Shown one piece after another: positions 1-8,379 of a DNA stretch of 64,000 bases. Origin of the DNA: Saprospiraceae bacterium (GTDB taxonomy: Bacteria > Bacteroidota > Bacteroidia > Chitinophagales > Saprospiraceae); NCBI GenBank assembly GCA_958295895.1, contig CATQHI010000003.1:248001-312000 (forward strand), read 5' to 3'. The notes below the pieces were generated by a model, which saw only the letters and a program-made list of their open reading frames with translations, had not been told where the DNA came from and ran no database searches. The position numbers were made by a program, and so were the translations under genes. The stretch's first letter is position 1. Every line of letters begins with the position of its first letter.

Positions 1-211
1 CGTTGCCGGCAGCGGTATTTACCACCTACCTTACCTGCTGAGCGCCATTGAGATTATGGGCATCGATCGGGTAATGTACGCCACGGACTACCCCTTCGTG
101 TACCATCCCGACGGCCTGGCCCGGCACTTTCTGGAAACCGCGCCCCTGTCGGAAACTGATAGGACGAAAATCGCGCACGGTAACGCCGAACGGCTGCTAC
201 GGTTGAGCTGA
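1..211 (+). CDS. Amidohydrolase family protein, C-terminal part only
   Basis: The gene enters from the left edge; the open frame begins at base 2 and stops with TGA at 209-211, leaving 69 codons. The visible part contains MYATDYPFVY and ends in HGNAERLLRL. An Asp in a T-D-Y-P-F context followed by a terminal N-A-x-x-L-L helix is the usual end of metal-dependent TIM-barrel amidohydrolases of the ACMSD-like group, where this Asp is a metal/catalytic ligand. The substrate cannot be judged from the fragment. It is convergent with the SDR gene at 363-1130, with about 150 bp between them in which I see nothing. Confidence 0.7.
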   Translation, partial: VAGSGIYHLPYLLSAIEIMGIDRVMYATDYPFVYHPDGLARHFLETAPLSETDRTKIAHGNAERLLRLS

Positions 212-362
212 AAACATGATTCTTGAAGAATTTAGATGGAGGTAGCGGCTCTTTGTGGCTGAGAGAATCACACTTATCAACTCTAAGGCTATGGTATGAG
301 GCGCCCGTTGAACGAGGTTGAACATCAATTGCGCTTGAGTATAACAGCTAGCAACCGACAGC

Positions 363-1130
363 TCAGAGATTAGCTAACGCCGGTTCTAGTCCCTTGCTGA
401 GCTGCTTGAGTACCAAGCCGGGTGCCAGCCGGCTCATGATGCGTAGGACGCCGGCCAGGCCGGGATACATCGTCTTCTTGTCGCGTTGGATATCCCGAAG
501 GGCACCGGCAACCAATTTGGTGGGAGTTAACAGGCTGGTCATGTCCTCGCCTCCAGCAAACCGATCGTTCATGGGCGTATCTACGGCCGGCGGTACTAAC
601 TCAAATACCTGCACGCGGGTCTGCGCCAGCTGCACCCGCAGCGCCTGGGTGTAGGAGCGCAGGCCGGCCTTGGTAGCGCCGTAGATGGGCGCGAGCGGGA
701 AAGGCGTCAGGGCTAGCCCCGAAGTCACGTTCACGATGGCGGCCGTGGGCTGCCGAAGCAGGTGCGGCAGAAACTGCTGCACCATGTGAATCGGCCCCGC
801 CAGATTGATGTCCACTTCCCGCGTAATGTCGGCGACTTCGGAGTCTTGCAGGTTGAGCTTGCGCAACTCGCCCGCGTTGTTAATCAGCAGGTTGAGGGAC
901 GGAAACTGCGCGGTTACCCGCGCAAACAGCTCCCGGATGGCGGCCGGGTCGCGCAGGTCGCTCTGGAAGGTGTGCACCTGGGGCAGGCGCTGCTTGGTTT
1001 GGTCGAGCTTGGCCTGGTCGCGGCCCGTGACCAGCACGGTATTGCCCAGCTGAAGCAATTGGGCGGCAAACTCGTAGCCGATGCCGCTGGTGCCCCCGGT
1101 GATGAGGACGGTGTTGTGGTGCAGTTCCAT
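363..1130 (-). CDS. SDR family oxidoreductase (DltE-like)
   Basis: 255 residues, a full-length classical short-chain dehydrogenase. The cofactor loop TGGTSGIG is at residues 11-18, a NNAG motif near residue 85, and the catalytic Ser/Tyr/Lys lie in NVTSG and YGATK (Tyr about 150). It should be a cytosolic NAD(P)(H)-dependent carbonyl/alcohol oxidoreductase; the substrate is unknown. The promoter (TTTG-N19-TACCTTTG, reverse strand 1176-1206) and two palindromes lie between it and the divergent CGNR regulator at 1383, which is the likely controller. No defects seen. Confidence 0.9.
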   Translation of the reverse strand: MELHHNTVLITGGTSGIGYEFAAQLLQLGNTVLVTGRDQAKLDQTKQRLPQVHTFQSDLRDPAAIRELFARVTAQFPSLNLLINNAGELRKLNLQDSEVADITREVDINLAGPIHMVQQFLPHLLRQPTAAIVNVTSGLALTPFPLAPIYGATKAGLRSYTQALRVQLAQTRVQVFELVPPAVDTPMNDRFAGGEDMTSLLTPTKLVAGALRDIQRDKKTMYPGLAGVLRIMSRLAPGLVLKQLSKGLEPALANL

Positions 1131-1150
1131 GAAGTAATGGTATTGACTTT

Positions 1151-1174
1151 ACCGCCTAAATAATTTTAGGTGGT
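1151..1174. promoter_or_regulatory. Palindromic operator candidate over the SDR start site
   Basis: ACCGCCTAAA-TAAT-TTTAGGTGGT: ten-base arms with one mismatch and a 4-bp centre, just downstream of the -7 box of the reverse promoter and therefore over the predicted transcription start. A second palindrome, CAAAAA-TTA-TTTTTG (1203-1217), covers the -33 element. Both sit between the SDR gene and the divergent CGNR regulator. A repressor bound at either would block the SDR promoter; assigning it to the CGNR protein is inference. Confidence 0.5.
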
Positions 1175-1175
1175 C

Positions 1176-1206
1176 CAAAGGTAAAGTAACTATTCCTACC
1201 ACCAAA
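1176..1206 (-). promoter_or_regulatory. Bacteroidota-type promoter of the SDR gene 363-1130
   Basis: On the reverse strand TTTG (1203-1206) is followed after exactly 19 nt by TACCTTTG (1176-1183), matching the Bacteroidota primary sigma consensus TTTG-N19-21-TAnnTTTG. The start point would lie near 1170, giving a leader of about 40 nt before the ATG at 1130. It is the best full promoter match in the window. Confidence 0.75.
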
Positions 1207-1219
1207 AATTATTTTTGAA

Positions 1220-1306
1220 GTAAAGTAACACGGATTTGCTAACCCTTTGTTAAACGGTTAGTTAAAGGTTGTAATGGGTCAACTTTACCGTCTGAAAGTA
1301 TTTTTG
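1220..1306 (+). promoter_or_regulatory. Leader of the CGNR regulator with -7 box TATTTTTG
   Basis: TATTTTTG at 1299-1306 fits TAnnTTTG and would start RNA about 70 nt before the GTG at 1383. No TTTG lies 19-21 nt upstream, so activation or a weak promoter is possible. The ten-mer GTAAAGTAAC occurs twice (1181-1190 and 1220-1229), and related AT-rich repeats fill 1230-1290. Confidence 0.4.
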
Positions 1307-1382
1307 CTGGCCGCTTATCTTCCCACAGCGTACCTTGCCAGACGGCCACTAGCCTGGCTTCCATCACCTTAGTTCCCTTCTC

Positions 1383-1973
1383 GTGTCCGACTCGCCCAGC
1401 CCGAACAAGTACCTCTGCATCGACTTTTTGAACACCGAGTATGCGCTGAAGAACACCCGCGTGGAGACGCTGACGACGGCCGCGCAGGTGGCGGACTGGC
1501 TCCTGGCCCAGGGCCTGTTCGCGGAGCCCGCCGACCAGGCGCGCCTGCAAAGTTGGGTTCAGCAGGTGCCCTACGAGCTACTGGCTCTTTTTCAGGCGCT
1601 GCGAGCGGATATGCGGCAATTGCTAACCGCCTGGCAGCAGCAGCAGCCGTTGCCGCAGGCCGAGCTGGCGCGCTTGCAGGCGCTGCTGCAAAGCAGCAGC
1701 CGCTCATCCACCCTAGTAAAGGGAGCGGAAGGCTGGCAACTGCACTCGCGCCTCGCGCTGCCGCGGCCGGCGGCCCTGACCATTCCGGTAGCCGAGTCAC
1801 TGGCCAGTTTGCTCTTAGCGGACGAAGCCGGGCGCATTAAAAGCTGCGCTAACTCCGCCTGCTCCATTTTGTTCTACGATACTACCAAAAACCGAGGTCG
1901 GATCTGGTGCAGCGCGTGCGGCACGAGGGCCAAAGCCCTGCGTTACTACCACAAACAAAAAACGGCCGATTAG
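1383..1973 (+). CDS. CGNR zinc-finger transcriptional regulator
   Basis: 196 residues from a GTG start, chosen because a stop lies shortly upstream and the protein then begins with the family's typical CIDFLNTEY segment (residues 12-20). The first two thirds form the helical stress-response (ABATE-type) domain; the C-terminus carries a zinc finger with CANSAC (about 154-159) and CSACGTR (about 177-183), where most relatives have C-G-N-R. Four Cys are kept. Such proteins are DNA-binding regulators. It is divergent from the SDR at 363-1130 and separated from it by palindromes, so it probably controls that gene and itself. Confidence 0.85.
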   Translation: MSDSPSPNKYLCIDFLNTEYALKNTRVETLTTAAQVADWLLAQGLFAEPADQARLQSWVQQVPYELLALFQALRADMRQLLTAWQQQQPLPQAELARLQALLQSSSRSSTLVKGAEGWQLHSRLALPRPAALTIPVAESLASLLLADEAGRIKSCANSACSILFYDTTKNRGRIWCSACGTRAKALRYYHKQKTAD

Positions 1974-2378
1974 TCGCGCGCTTACCGCTAGTCTATTCTC
2001 CGCCCCAGGCGAGCTTAGATGTTTGAATATAAGCAGTTTGTGTTTGTCTTAACCACCGAAAGATACTGCCGCACTATAACCATCTAGAACCGAAATTATT
2101 TTAATGCTGCTTCATTTACAGCCACTTGTAGTCACTATCCTATTAGCCCCCACTCGGCTTACATATCGTCCCCTTTACACGCCTCCTGCCCATAGAGTCC
2201 TGCTCAACGACGGATATTTGGGCGATGCGGCAGTGGCTGGAAGTTGACGGCCAGGCATTTTTTTCCGCCGCCGGAAACGTATTTTCTGGGCAATTGATGT
2301 AGATGGACGGTATAGGGGTTCAAGGGAAAAGCAGGAGGCGGTGGCGATGGAAGGAGCAGGTCCCGCGCCGGGCCCAAC
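1974..2378. other. Intergenic region, no gene recognised
   Basis: About 400 bp between the CGNR gene and the convergent SDR gene. No open frame with family resemblance was seen. It contains TTTGAAT-N14-TTTGTCT at 2022-2049, similar to the operator described elsewhere in this window, but without the downstream box or a target gene. Confidence 0.5.
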
Positions 2379-3143
2379 TCAGGCGTGGTCCGGCTCAGCG
2401 GCCGTAGCTATGGCCAGGGCTTGCCACTGCGCCATGTCGGCCTGCAGGTTCTTGATTTTGGTGTCGGCCATCCTGTAGGCATCTTCGCCTAGCAGCAGGT
2501 GCAGGTGCAGGTGCAGGGGCGCGTTGGGCGCAGTGGCTACGGCAATGATGGCCGCAGCGGCTTTGGCCGGGTCGCCAAGTTGGCCGTTGGCTTCCTGTAG
2601 CTGGTCATGATACGTCTCGTTGTCGCGCACGATTTTGTACTCGGGCAGCTTTTCATTGGCCAGCTTCAGGGGGCCCGGCTTAAGGAAGTTGGTGCGGAAG
2701 TAGCCGGGGGCCACCACCGTCACCCGGATGCCGAACGGCGCGACTTCGGCCGCCAGCGCCTCCGACAACCCTTCCACGGCAAATTTGGTGGCACAGTACA
2801 CGCCCCAGCCTGGAAAGCCGCCTAGAATGCCGGCAATGGACGAGAAGTTGAAGATGTGCCCGCTGCCCTGCCGGCGCAACTGCGGCATGACGTGGCGAAT
2901 GACGTTGAGCGTGCCGAATACGTTCACGTCGAAGTTCTCGCGGGCCTCGGTGGTCAGGTCCACGGCCAGCGGTAAGAACTTATCTGACTTACTGCCAACA
3001 GCTTGGCGTAGCTCGTTGAGGTCGCGGGAGGTGGCGGCTACCTGGTGGCCGGCGTGTAGCAGTTGCTGCACTATTTCCAGGCCGAAGCCCTTGGAAGCGC
3101 CGGTGATAAACCAAGTTTGGGTTTTTTTTGCTGGATTGTCCAT
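2379..3143 (-). CDS. SDR family oxidoreductase with internal deletion
   Basis: 254 residues. The cofactor loop TGASKGFG (14-21), the Ser at 101-102 and Tyr116/Lys120 (YCATK) are present. Between residues 64 and 66 the chain jumps from the end of strand beta-3 (LAVDLT) to EARENFDVNVFG, which in relatives is the alpha-E helix; about 35-40 residues including the NNAG motif are missing without a frameshift (junction near 2949). The Rossmann fold would lack beta-4, so the product is probably inactive. The gene is preceded by an AraC remnant and by operator module 3199-3263, as in the other AraC-SDR cassettes. Confidence 0.8.
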   Translation of the reverse strand: MDNPAKKTQTWFITGASKGFGLEIVQQLLHAGHQVAATSRDLNELRQAVGSKSDKFLPLAVDLTTEARENFDVNVFGTLNVIRHVMPQLRRQGSGHIFNFSSIAGILGGFPGWGVYCATKFAVEGLSEALAAEVAPFGIRVTVVAPGYFRTNFLKPGPLKLANEKLPEYKIVRDNETYHDQLQEANGQLGDPAKAAAAIIAVATAPNAPLHLHLHLLLGEDAYRMADTKIKNLQADMAQWQALAIATAAEPDHA

Positions 3144-3198
3144 TGGGGGGTAGGGATTGACATTCGTACAGCGCCTACGGGGCGCGTTCTAATGAGTA

Positions 3199-3263
3199 CA
3201 AAGGTCAGCCAGCTACCCCGGCAAGAGTTTATCAAATTCAACCCGATACTTATGAAATTCAAA
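3199..3263 (-). promoter_or_regulatory. AraC-SDR operator/promoter module, copy 1
   Basis: Reverse strand: half-site TTTGAAT (3257-3263), 14 bp containing AAGTATCGG, second half-site GTTGAAT (3236-3242), 29 bp, then GACCTTTG (3199-3206), 55 bp before the SDR start at 3143. The TGA stop of the AraC remnant (3259-3261) is part of the first half-site. Same geometry as six other copies in this window. Confidence 0.7.
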
Positions 3264-3402
3264 CCCGCCGGAAAGCCGAGGGGGCTAGCTCGGTCTGCTT
3301 CTTGAAGAAGTAGTTGAAGTTGGCCGGCTCGTCGAAGTCCAGGCTGTAGCCGATTTCGGCCAGGTTCCAATCGGTGTGCCGGAGCCGGGCGCGCGCCCTG
3401 AT
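3259..3402 (-). pseudogene. AraC family regulator, C-terminal remnant
   Basis: About 47 codons survive, reading RHTDWNLAEIGYSLDFDEP and then NYFFKKQTELAPSAFRRV before TGA. This is the second helix-turn-helix of the AraC paralogues at 5546, 16462 and 59615; everything upstream has been lost and replaced by the start region of the forward AraC gene at 3425. The fragment keeps only the end of the gene that overlaps the operator. Too short to function. Confidence 0.8.
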
Positions 3403-3424
3403 GTGATATTCGTAACTTCGTGAG

Positions 3425-4351
3425 ATGCAAAAACCCCAAACCCTGGCGGCTTTCCAGGAGCAGTACCTGAATCTGATTCCGGCACCTGTGCAGGCGGAAA
3501 TGAGCCGGTTTAATGTGTTTCGCCTGGCGGACGTGGCCGAGGCGGAAACGAAATGCTCCTCTTACGGGCGCAGGCAATTTTTCAAAATTAGCCTCCTCTC
3601 GGGTAGCAGCACTTATCACTACGCCGACAGGTCCATTCGGGTCGAAAGAAACGCCCTGGTCTTCAGCAATCCGCTGGTTCCGTACCATTGGGATTTCCAC
3701 GGGGAAAAGCAGGCCGCCGTTTTTTGCGTGTTCACGGATGCTTTTCTGCCGCGGTTCGCGTCGATGCCGTTGGCAGAAAGCCCTGTCTTTCGCCCCGGCG
3801 GCCAGCCCGTATTTGCGCTTACCGATAGCCAGTACCAAGCCATGGCCGCCATTTTCGAGCACATGATAGCGGAGCTGCAGGCAGATTACGCCTTCAAGTA
3901 CGACGTGCTGCGCAACGCCGTCCGGGACTTGCTGCACGGGGCCCACCGGCTGCAGCCGGTGGCGGCGGGCCCCGTGCCCGTCACGGCGGCCAGTCGCTTG
4001 GCCACTCTGTTTCTGGAATTATTGGAGCGCCAATACCCCATTGAAGCGCCGGAACAGCGCGTGCGCCTGCGCTTTCCCCTGGAGTTTGCCCGTCAGCTAA
4101 CCGTGCACGTCAATCATTTGAATAAAGTGCTAAAGGACATAACCGGGCAAACCACTTCGGCCTTGATAGCCGCGCGCCTCACCCAAGAGGCGAAGGTCTT
4201 GCTGATGCACACGCAGTGGAGCGTGTCAGAAATCGCGTGGTGTCTGGGGTTTGAAGAATTGTCGCATTTCACCAATTTTTTCAAGAAGAACGCGCAGGTC
4301 ACGCCCATATCCTTTCGGCGGGATTCTCGTCCTTTCAGCGGAATTATTTGA
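3425..4351 (+). CDS. AraC family transcriptional regulator
   Basis: 308 residues. The N-terminal half (about 1-195) is a cupin-like sensing domain shared by all the paralogues here (FNVFRLADV, FFKISLLSGSSTYHYAD, NPLVPYHW, FCVFTDAFL). The C-terminal third holds two helix-turn-helix motifs (FARQLTVHVNHLNKVLKDIT and WSVSEIAWCLGFEELSHF). The TGA stop overlaps the first half-site of module 4347-4411, which precedes the co-oriented reductase gene at 4456. It probably activates that gene in response to a small molecule; the ligand is unknown. Intact. Confidence 0.88.
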   Translation: MQKPQTLAAFQEQYLNLIPAPVQAEMSRFNVFRLADVAEAETKCSSYGRRQFFKISLLSGSSTYHYADRSIRVERNALVFSNPLVPYHWDFHGEKQAAVFCVFTDAFLPRFASMPLAESPVFRPGGQPVFALTDSQYQAMAAIFEHMIAELQADYAFKYDVLRNAVRDLLHGAHRLQPVAAGPVPVTAASRLATLFLELLERQYPIEAPEQRVRLRFPLEFARQLTVHVNHLNKVLKDITGQTTSALIAARLTQEAKVLLMHTQWSVSEIAWCLGFEELSHFTNFFKKNAQVTPISFRRDSRPFSGII

Positions 4352-4411
4352 TTTTTGTAAGTAATTGATTGCCTTTCGCAGGGCCCTCGCTGCGGGACCC
4401 CGGTACCTTTG
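4347..4411 (+). promoter_or_regulatory. AraC-SDR operator/promoter module, copy 2
   Basis: TTTGATT (4347-4353), 14 bp with TAAGTAATTG, weak second half-site ATTGCCT (4368-4374), 29 bp, then TACCTTTG (4404-4411), a perfect Bacteroidota -7 box, 44 bp before the ATG at 4456. The AraC stop codon (4349-4351) lies in the first half-site. Confidence 0.65.
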
Positions 4412-4455
4412 CCCCATCTTATTTGCTTCTTTTTCTCTTACTAGTTGCATAGTGC

Positions 4456-5385
4456 ATGGGTAGTACTTCCATTCTTGTTTTAGGGGCCGGCGAACTCGGC
4501 ATGGCCGTGCTTCGCCACGTTGCCCAACGCACGGCGCAGCTTCCCGGCACCGCGCTCACCGTGCTGCTGCGGCCCGCCACGCTGGCCTCCGAAGAGCCGG
4601 CCAAACAGCGGAAATTAGCCGAACTCCAGTCCTTGGGCATCCAGTTTCTCCCCGGCGACCTGGCGGCTGTTTCGCCGGCAGAATTGGCGGTCCTCTTTGC
4701 GGACTTTCACACGGTAATCGGCTGCACGGGGTTCGTGGGCGGGCGCGGCACGCAGCTCAAGCTCGCCCGCGCCGTGCTCGATGCCGGCGTGGCCCGCTAT
4801 ATTCCCTGGCAGTTTGGCGTTGACTACGACCTGATTGGCCGGGGCAGCGCGCAGGACCTCTTCGACGAGCAGTTGGACGTGCGCGACCTGTTGCGGTCGC
4901 AGGACCGTACGCACTGGGTCATCATCTCCACCGGGATGTTCACCAGCTTTTTGTTCGAGCCGGCCTTTGGCGTTGTTGACCTGGCCCACGCTACCGTGCG
5001 GGCGTTGGGCGATTGGGACATCGCCGTTACCGTCACCACTCCCGAAGACGTTGGCAGGTTAACGGCGGCCATTCTCTTGGCAGAGCCTCCCTTCACCAAC
5101 TGCATCGTTTACACAGCGGGCGACACGGTATCCTACGGGCAGTTGGCCGATGTAATAGAATCGGTTTCAGGCCGAAAGGTCCAACGGGAGCGTTGGAGCG
5201 TCCCACACCTAAAGCAGGAGCTAGCCCAAAGTCCAGACGACGAGATGCGAAAATACCGGGTTGTTTTCGCCGAAGGCGTAGGGGTGGCATGGGAGCGCGC
5301 GCGAACCTTCAACTTTCAACAGGGAATTGAGGTAGTGGACGTTGCACAATGGCTGCGGGAACACGCGCCCGGCGGTAGTAGGTAG
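4456..5385 (+). CDS. NmrA-type NAD(P)-binding protein, aromatic alcohol reductase-like
   Basis: 309 residues. It starts with the cofactor loop VLGAGELG (residues 8-15), typical of atypical SDRs related to isoflavone/phenylcoumaran reductases and fungal aromatic alcohol reductases. It continues with VIGCTGFVG, the RYIPWQFGVDYD segment and WVIISTGMFTSF, all usual in that group. The classical Tyr-x3-Lys pair is absent, as expected. Likely a cytosolic NADPH-dependent reductase or a redox-sensing NAD(P) binder; the substrate is unknown. It follows AraC gene 3425-4351 in the same orientation and has operator module 4347-4411 in front. Confidence 0.8.
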   Translation: MGSTSILVLGAGELGMAVLRHVAQRTAQLPGTALTVLLRPATLASEEPAKQRKLAELQSLGIQFLPGDLAAVSPAELAVLFADFHTVIGCTGFVGGRGTQLKLARAVLDAGVARYIPWQFGVDYDLIGRGSAQDLFDEQLDVRDLLRSQDRTHWVIISTGMFTSFLFEPAFGVVDLAHATVRALGDWDIAVTVTTPEDVGRLTAAILLAEPPFTNCIVYTAGDTVSYGQLADVIESVSGRKVQRERWSVPHLKQELAQSPDDEMRKYRVVFAEGVGVAWERARTFNFQQGIEVVDVAQWLREHAPGGSR

Positions 5386-5545
5386 AACCGCGGCGTGAGC
5401 CTGCCCGAAGTCATTAGCGGCCCTGGCAATGAATCAGGCTTGGGCATATTGGCCCGCCAATACCGCTGCTACGCGGCTCTTTATAGCTTAGCACGGCCCT
5501 AAACTATAGACCTAACGGCGCTACGCGCCTACGCCGCAACTTGAG
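5386..5545. other. Intergenic region
   Basis: 160 bp between the reductase stop and the corrected end of the AraC pseudogene. No gene, hairpin with T-run or operator module recognised. Confidence 0.5.
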
Positions 5546-6458
5546 TTAAGTAATTGAAGCTCGCCGAATAGTCGAAGGTGTCACGCCCGTATGCTTCTTA
5601 AAAAAGTTAGTTGAAATTAGCTGGCTCATCGAAGCCTAAACTGTAGCCGATCTCAGCCACATTCCAGTCGGTGTGCCGCAGCAGGGCGCGAGCTTCGCCG
5701 ACTAGACGCTCGGCAATGTAAGCAGTAGGGGTTTTGCCGGTTGTGGCCCGCACGCAGCGGTTAAGGTGGTTGACGTGCACGGCTAACTGCTGGGCAAAGT
5801 CACCGGCCGAACGCAGGGTGAATCGGTGGTCAGGCGACTCAATCGGGAACTGCCTCTCCAGCAGCTCGATGAAAACGGCCGTTAGCCGCGATCGGGCATC
5901 GGGATGGGGGTAGCGGGCCGTGGTAGGTCGCAGCTTGAGAGCGTAATGCACTAACTCAGCCGCATAGTTGCGCAATAGGTCGTGTTTTAGGGGGTAGTCC
6001 GAGAACAGCTCGGCCAGCATTTTTCCGTAGAGCGCGCTCACCTCTGCGTCCTGGACATCTGTGAGGGGGTAGGTCACGTTGCCGCCGGGCCGAAAAAGGG
6101 GCAGATCAAGCAGACTAGCGCCGTCGCGTGCCTGGAGAAATTCTTCCCGAAAAATGCAGAAAAATCCGGTCGCGTCGGCCGACAGCGGCTGCCAGGTGTA
6201 GGGCACCTGGGGGTTGAAAAACAGCAACGTCGGCCCGGCTATCTCCAGGCTCTTGTCGGCGTAATGGTAGGCATTGTCCCCCCGGATGAGAGTGATCTTG
6301 TAAAAATCGCGGCGGCTGTACTGCACCGGTACAGCGCTAGGGGCCAGCACGTCTTCCAGCCGAAATACGTTCACCTGTCCTATGGCCGCGGGCGGAGTTA
6401 CGGGCAACGTCCGGAAATTTTGCTGATAGAATTCGGGCAGGGTTTCAGATTGAGCCAT
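5546..6458 (-). pseudogene. AraC family regulator, frameshifted near its end
   Basis: The first 283 codons are a normal member of the local AraC family (FNVFRLEDV, YSRRDFYKITLIRG, NPQVPYTW, VNHLNRCVRATTGKTPTAY, DWNVAEIGYSLGFDEP). After PANFN the frame meets TAA at 5607-5609. Removing one A restores YFFKKHTGVTPSTIRRASIT and a stop at 5546-5548, so a single-base insertion cuts off the last 20 residues, part of the second DNA-binding motif. It may be a real mutation or a sequence error. It is divergent from the NmrA gene at 6846; no operator module follows it. Confidence 0.8.
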
Positions 6459-6532
6459 GCGGCAAAATTATTAAATTCAAGCTAGTTACCGGTTTCTTGA
6501 GCCGCGTTCGGGACAATTTCAACCCTTATTAA

Positions 6533-6754
6533 CCTAACGCTGGCGAATTTGCCCTGGCCGGCGGCGTAGGACTTGCTGGCCAACACCTCCAACTCAGCCA
6601 ATCGCACGGCAGCGTTTTGGCCTGTGGGGAATACAACCTCTCCGACCCACCCTCGCCGAATAGGGCTCCGTTTGGCCTAAACCTGATTGCAGCCTGGCAA
6701 GCCACCAAGCAAACCCGCGTAGCAACGAGTTGGCAGTTTATGCTATTTGTTTGA
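6533..6754 (+). pseudogene. Open frame without start, possible gene remnant
   Basis: From just after a TAA (6530-6532) to TGA (6752-6754) the forward frame stays open for 73 codons without an ATG at its beginning. It reads like protein (for example APFGLNLIAAW and TSWQFMLFV). I do not recognise the family. It may be the tail of a lost gene, or chance in GC-rich DNA. Confidence 0.25.
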
Positions 6755-6812
6755 CAACAACCTAAATAAGGAAGCCTCGTTCTCTCACAAATATGGGCGG
6801 GCGGGGGCTTGG

Positions 6813-6820
6813 TAATTTTG
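6813..6820 (+). promoter_or_regulatory. -7 box TAATTTTG of the NmrA gene
   Basis: Exact match to TAnnTTTG, 25 bp before the ATG at 6846, giving a leader of about 20 nt. No TTTG at the -33 distance was found. Confidence 0.5.
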
Positions 6821-6845
6821 CCCACATAACCATTTAACTTTTCAC

Positions 6846-7766
6846 ATGACAAGTCCTCAAGCGCCGGCCACCGGTACCTCCCCCACCATACTCATTAGCG
6901 GGGCCACGGGCAACATCGGTACCGAACTAACTAAGCACCTCGCCGTCCGGGGCGTGCCCTTCCGGGCAATGGTGCGCAATCCGGACGAAAAGTCCGCCCA
7001 GGGCCTGCGGGACTTGTCCGGCGCGGAATTGGTGGCCGCCGACTTCAACGACCCGGCCAGCGTGGGGCGGGCCCTGAGCGGCATTGAGCGGGCGTTTTTG
7101 CTCACCCACTCCTCGGCCCAGGCAGAAGCGCAACAACTGAGCTTCGTGGAGCAGGCCCGGCAGGCCGGGGTCCGGCACTTAATCAAGCAGTCGCAGTGGG
7201 CTGCCAGCGCCGAGTCGCCGGTGCGGTTCCTGCGCTACCACGCCGTGGTCGAACAGGCCATCGAGGACAGCGGCCTGGCCTATACCTTTTTGCGGCCCAA
7301 CCTGTTTATGCAGGGCCTGCTGGCCTTCAAGCAGAGCATCCAGGCGCAGGGTCAGCTGTTTGCCCCCATCGGGGAAGCGAAAGTTAGCGTGGTGGACGTG
7401 CGCGACATTGCCGCGGCGGCAGCGGCGGCCCTCACCGAACCGGGCCACGCCAACAAAACCTACAACCTGACGGGCCCGCAGGCGCTGACCCATCGCGAGA
7501 TGGCCGCCGAACTCAGCGCCGCACTGCACCGGCCCGTAGCCTTTGTGGATGTGGGCCCAGCAGAGCTGCTGGCCTTTTTGCGCAAAACGGGCATGGATAC
7601 TTGGATGGCAGAGGGGCTGGTGGAGGACTATGCCCACTACCACCGCGGCGAGGCCGCCGAAGTTGCGCTCGGCGTGCAGGAGGCCACCGGCCAGCCTCCG
7701 CGCTCCTTCGTCACGTTTGCCCACGACTACGCACCGGTTTTTAACGATGACTCGCCAGGGCATTAA
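6846..7766 (+). CDS. NmrA family NAD(P)-binding protein
   Basis: 306 residues. The cofactor loop SGATGNIG (about 18-25) and the PFRAMVRNPDEK segment place it among NmrA/HSCARG-like atypical SDRs, which include NAD(P)H:quinone-type reductases and redox sensors. Further family features are the RAFLLTHSS stretch, HLIKQSQWAA, YTFLRPNLFMQ and VDVRDIAAAAAAAL. It lacks the Tyr-x3-Lys pair. Length is normal and the gene looks intact. Its divergent neighbour is the frameshifted AraC gene 5546-6458, and the AraC-oxidoreductase association here suggests AraC control, though the 65-bp module is absent. Confidence 0.85.
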   Translation: MTSPQAPATGTSPTILISGATGNIGTELTKHLAVRGVPFRAMVRNPDEKSAQGLRDLSGAELVAADFNDPASVGRALSGIERAFLLTHSSAQAEAQQLSFVEQARQAGVRHLIKQSQWAASAESPVRFLRYHAVVEQAIEDSGLAYTFLRPNLFMQGLLAFKQSIQAQGQLFAPIGEAKVSVVDVRDIAAAAAAALTEPGHANKTYNLTGPQALTHREMAAELSAALHRPVAFVDVGPAELLAFLRKTGMDTWMAEGLVEDYAHYHRGEAAEVALGVQEATGQPPRSFVTFAHDYAPVFNDDSPGH

Positions 7767-7838
7767 CGGAGCGGCTGGTACCTAGTGTGGGCCAACTCGT
7801 GGCCCGCCCGCGCTGGGTTGATTTGCTTATCTTCGTAG

Positions 7839-8183
7839 ATGCCGCTGCCAAACCTAACGCCGCTAGTTTCGCCTACCCGGGCTGGGGACCAAAACCCTGC
7901 CGCTACGCTGCCGTCCGTCGTGGCTACGGCCCAGTTCAATGTGTATGCCCGCGAGCAGTTCCGCACCCACGCGCTGGCGTACGGGCGGCGCGATACGCCT
8001 TTCAAAGTGAATGCCGTAGACCCCGGCTACACCGCCACCGATTTCAACCATCACAGTGGGCTTGGCACCGTGACTGAGGCCGCCGCCCGCGTGGTGAAAG
8101 CCGCTTTGCTAGGCCCGGATGGCCTGACCAGCCAGTTTTTCAGCGAGGAAAGCGCGCCGGAAACGGGTGTCATCCCGTGGTAG
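7839..8183 (+). pseudogene. SDR family oxidoreductase, C-terminal remnant
   Basis: The end of the frame, from about 7960 on, reads DTPFKVNAVDPGYTATDF and then AALLGPDGLTSQFFSEES. It is clearly collinear with the last 70 residues of the intact SDR at 19370-20107 (KPFKVNAVCPGYTKTDF, ALLGPDGPTGQFFSEE). The cofactor loop, NNAG and most of the catalytic region are missing; the preceding 40 codons show no SDR similarity. A dead 3' fragment lying directly behind the NmrA gene. Confidence 0.8.
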
Positions 8184-8379
8184 CAACCGAGCGGGCCGGG
8201 CGCGGACCGGGCTCATTTTTCGCTACTTCCTCAATTTCCTTCCAGTAGCGTGAGCCCCGCCGGGCCCGGCAACCACGCCGAAGTGCCCGACTAGCGACAA
8301 CCAAGGGGTAGCCGACCAGTGAATGCCCGAGTTGCTACCCGTCCCTACCCTCGACGGCCGCGTGCGCCTGAGTGCGCGG

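Noticed and set aside
2022-2049. TTTGAAT-N14-TTTGTCT, a possible eighth operator copy
   Set aside because: The 21-bp period fits, but there is no ACCTTT box 29 bp downstream, the core AGTATTGG is missing and no forward gene follows.
3071-3946. 291-codon reverse open frame across the AraC gene
   Set aside because: Antisense to a clear AraC coding region in GC-rich DNA; its only sensible part is the AraC remnant, read in another frame.
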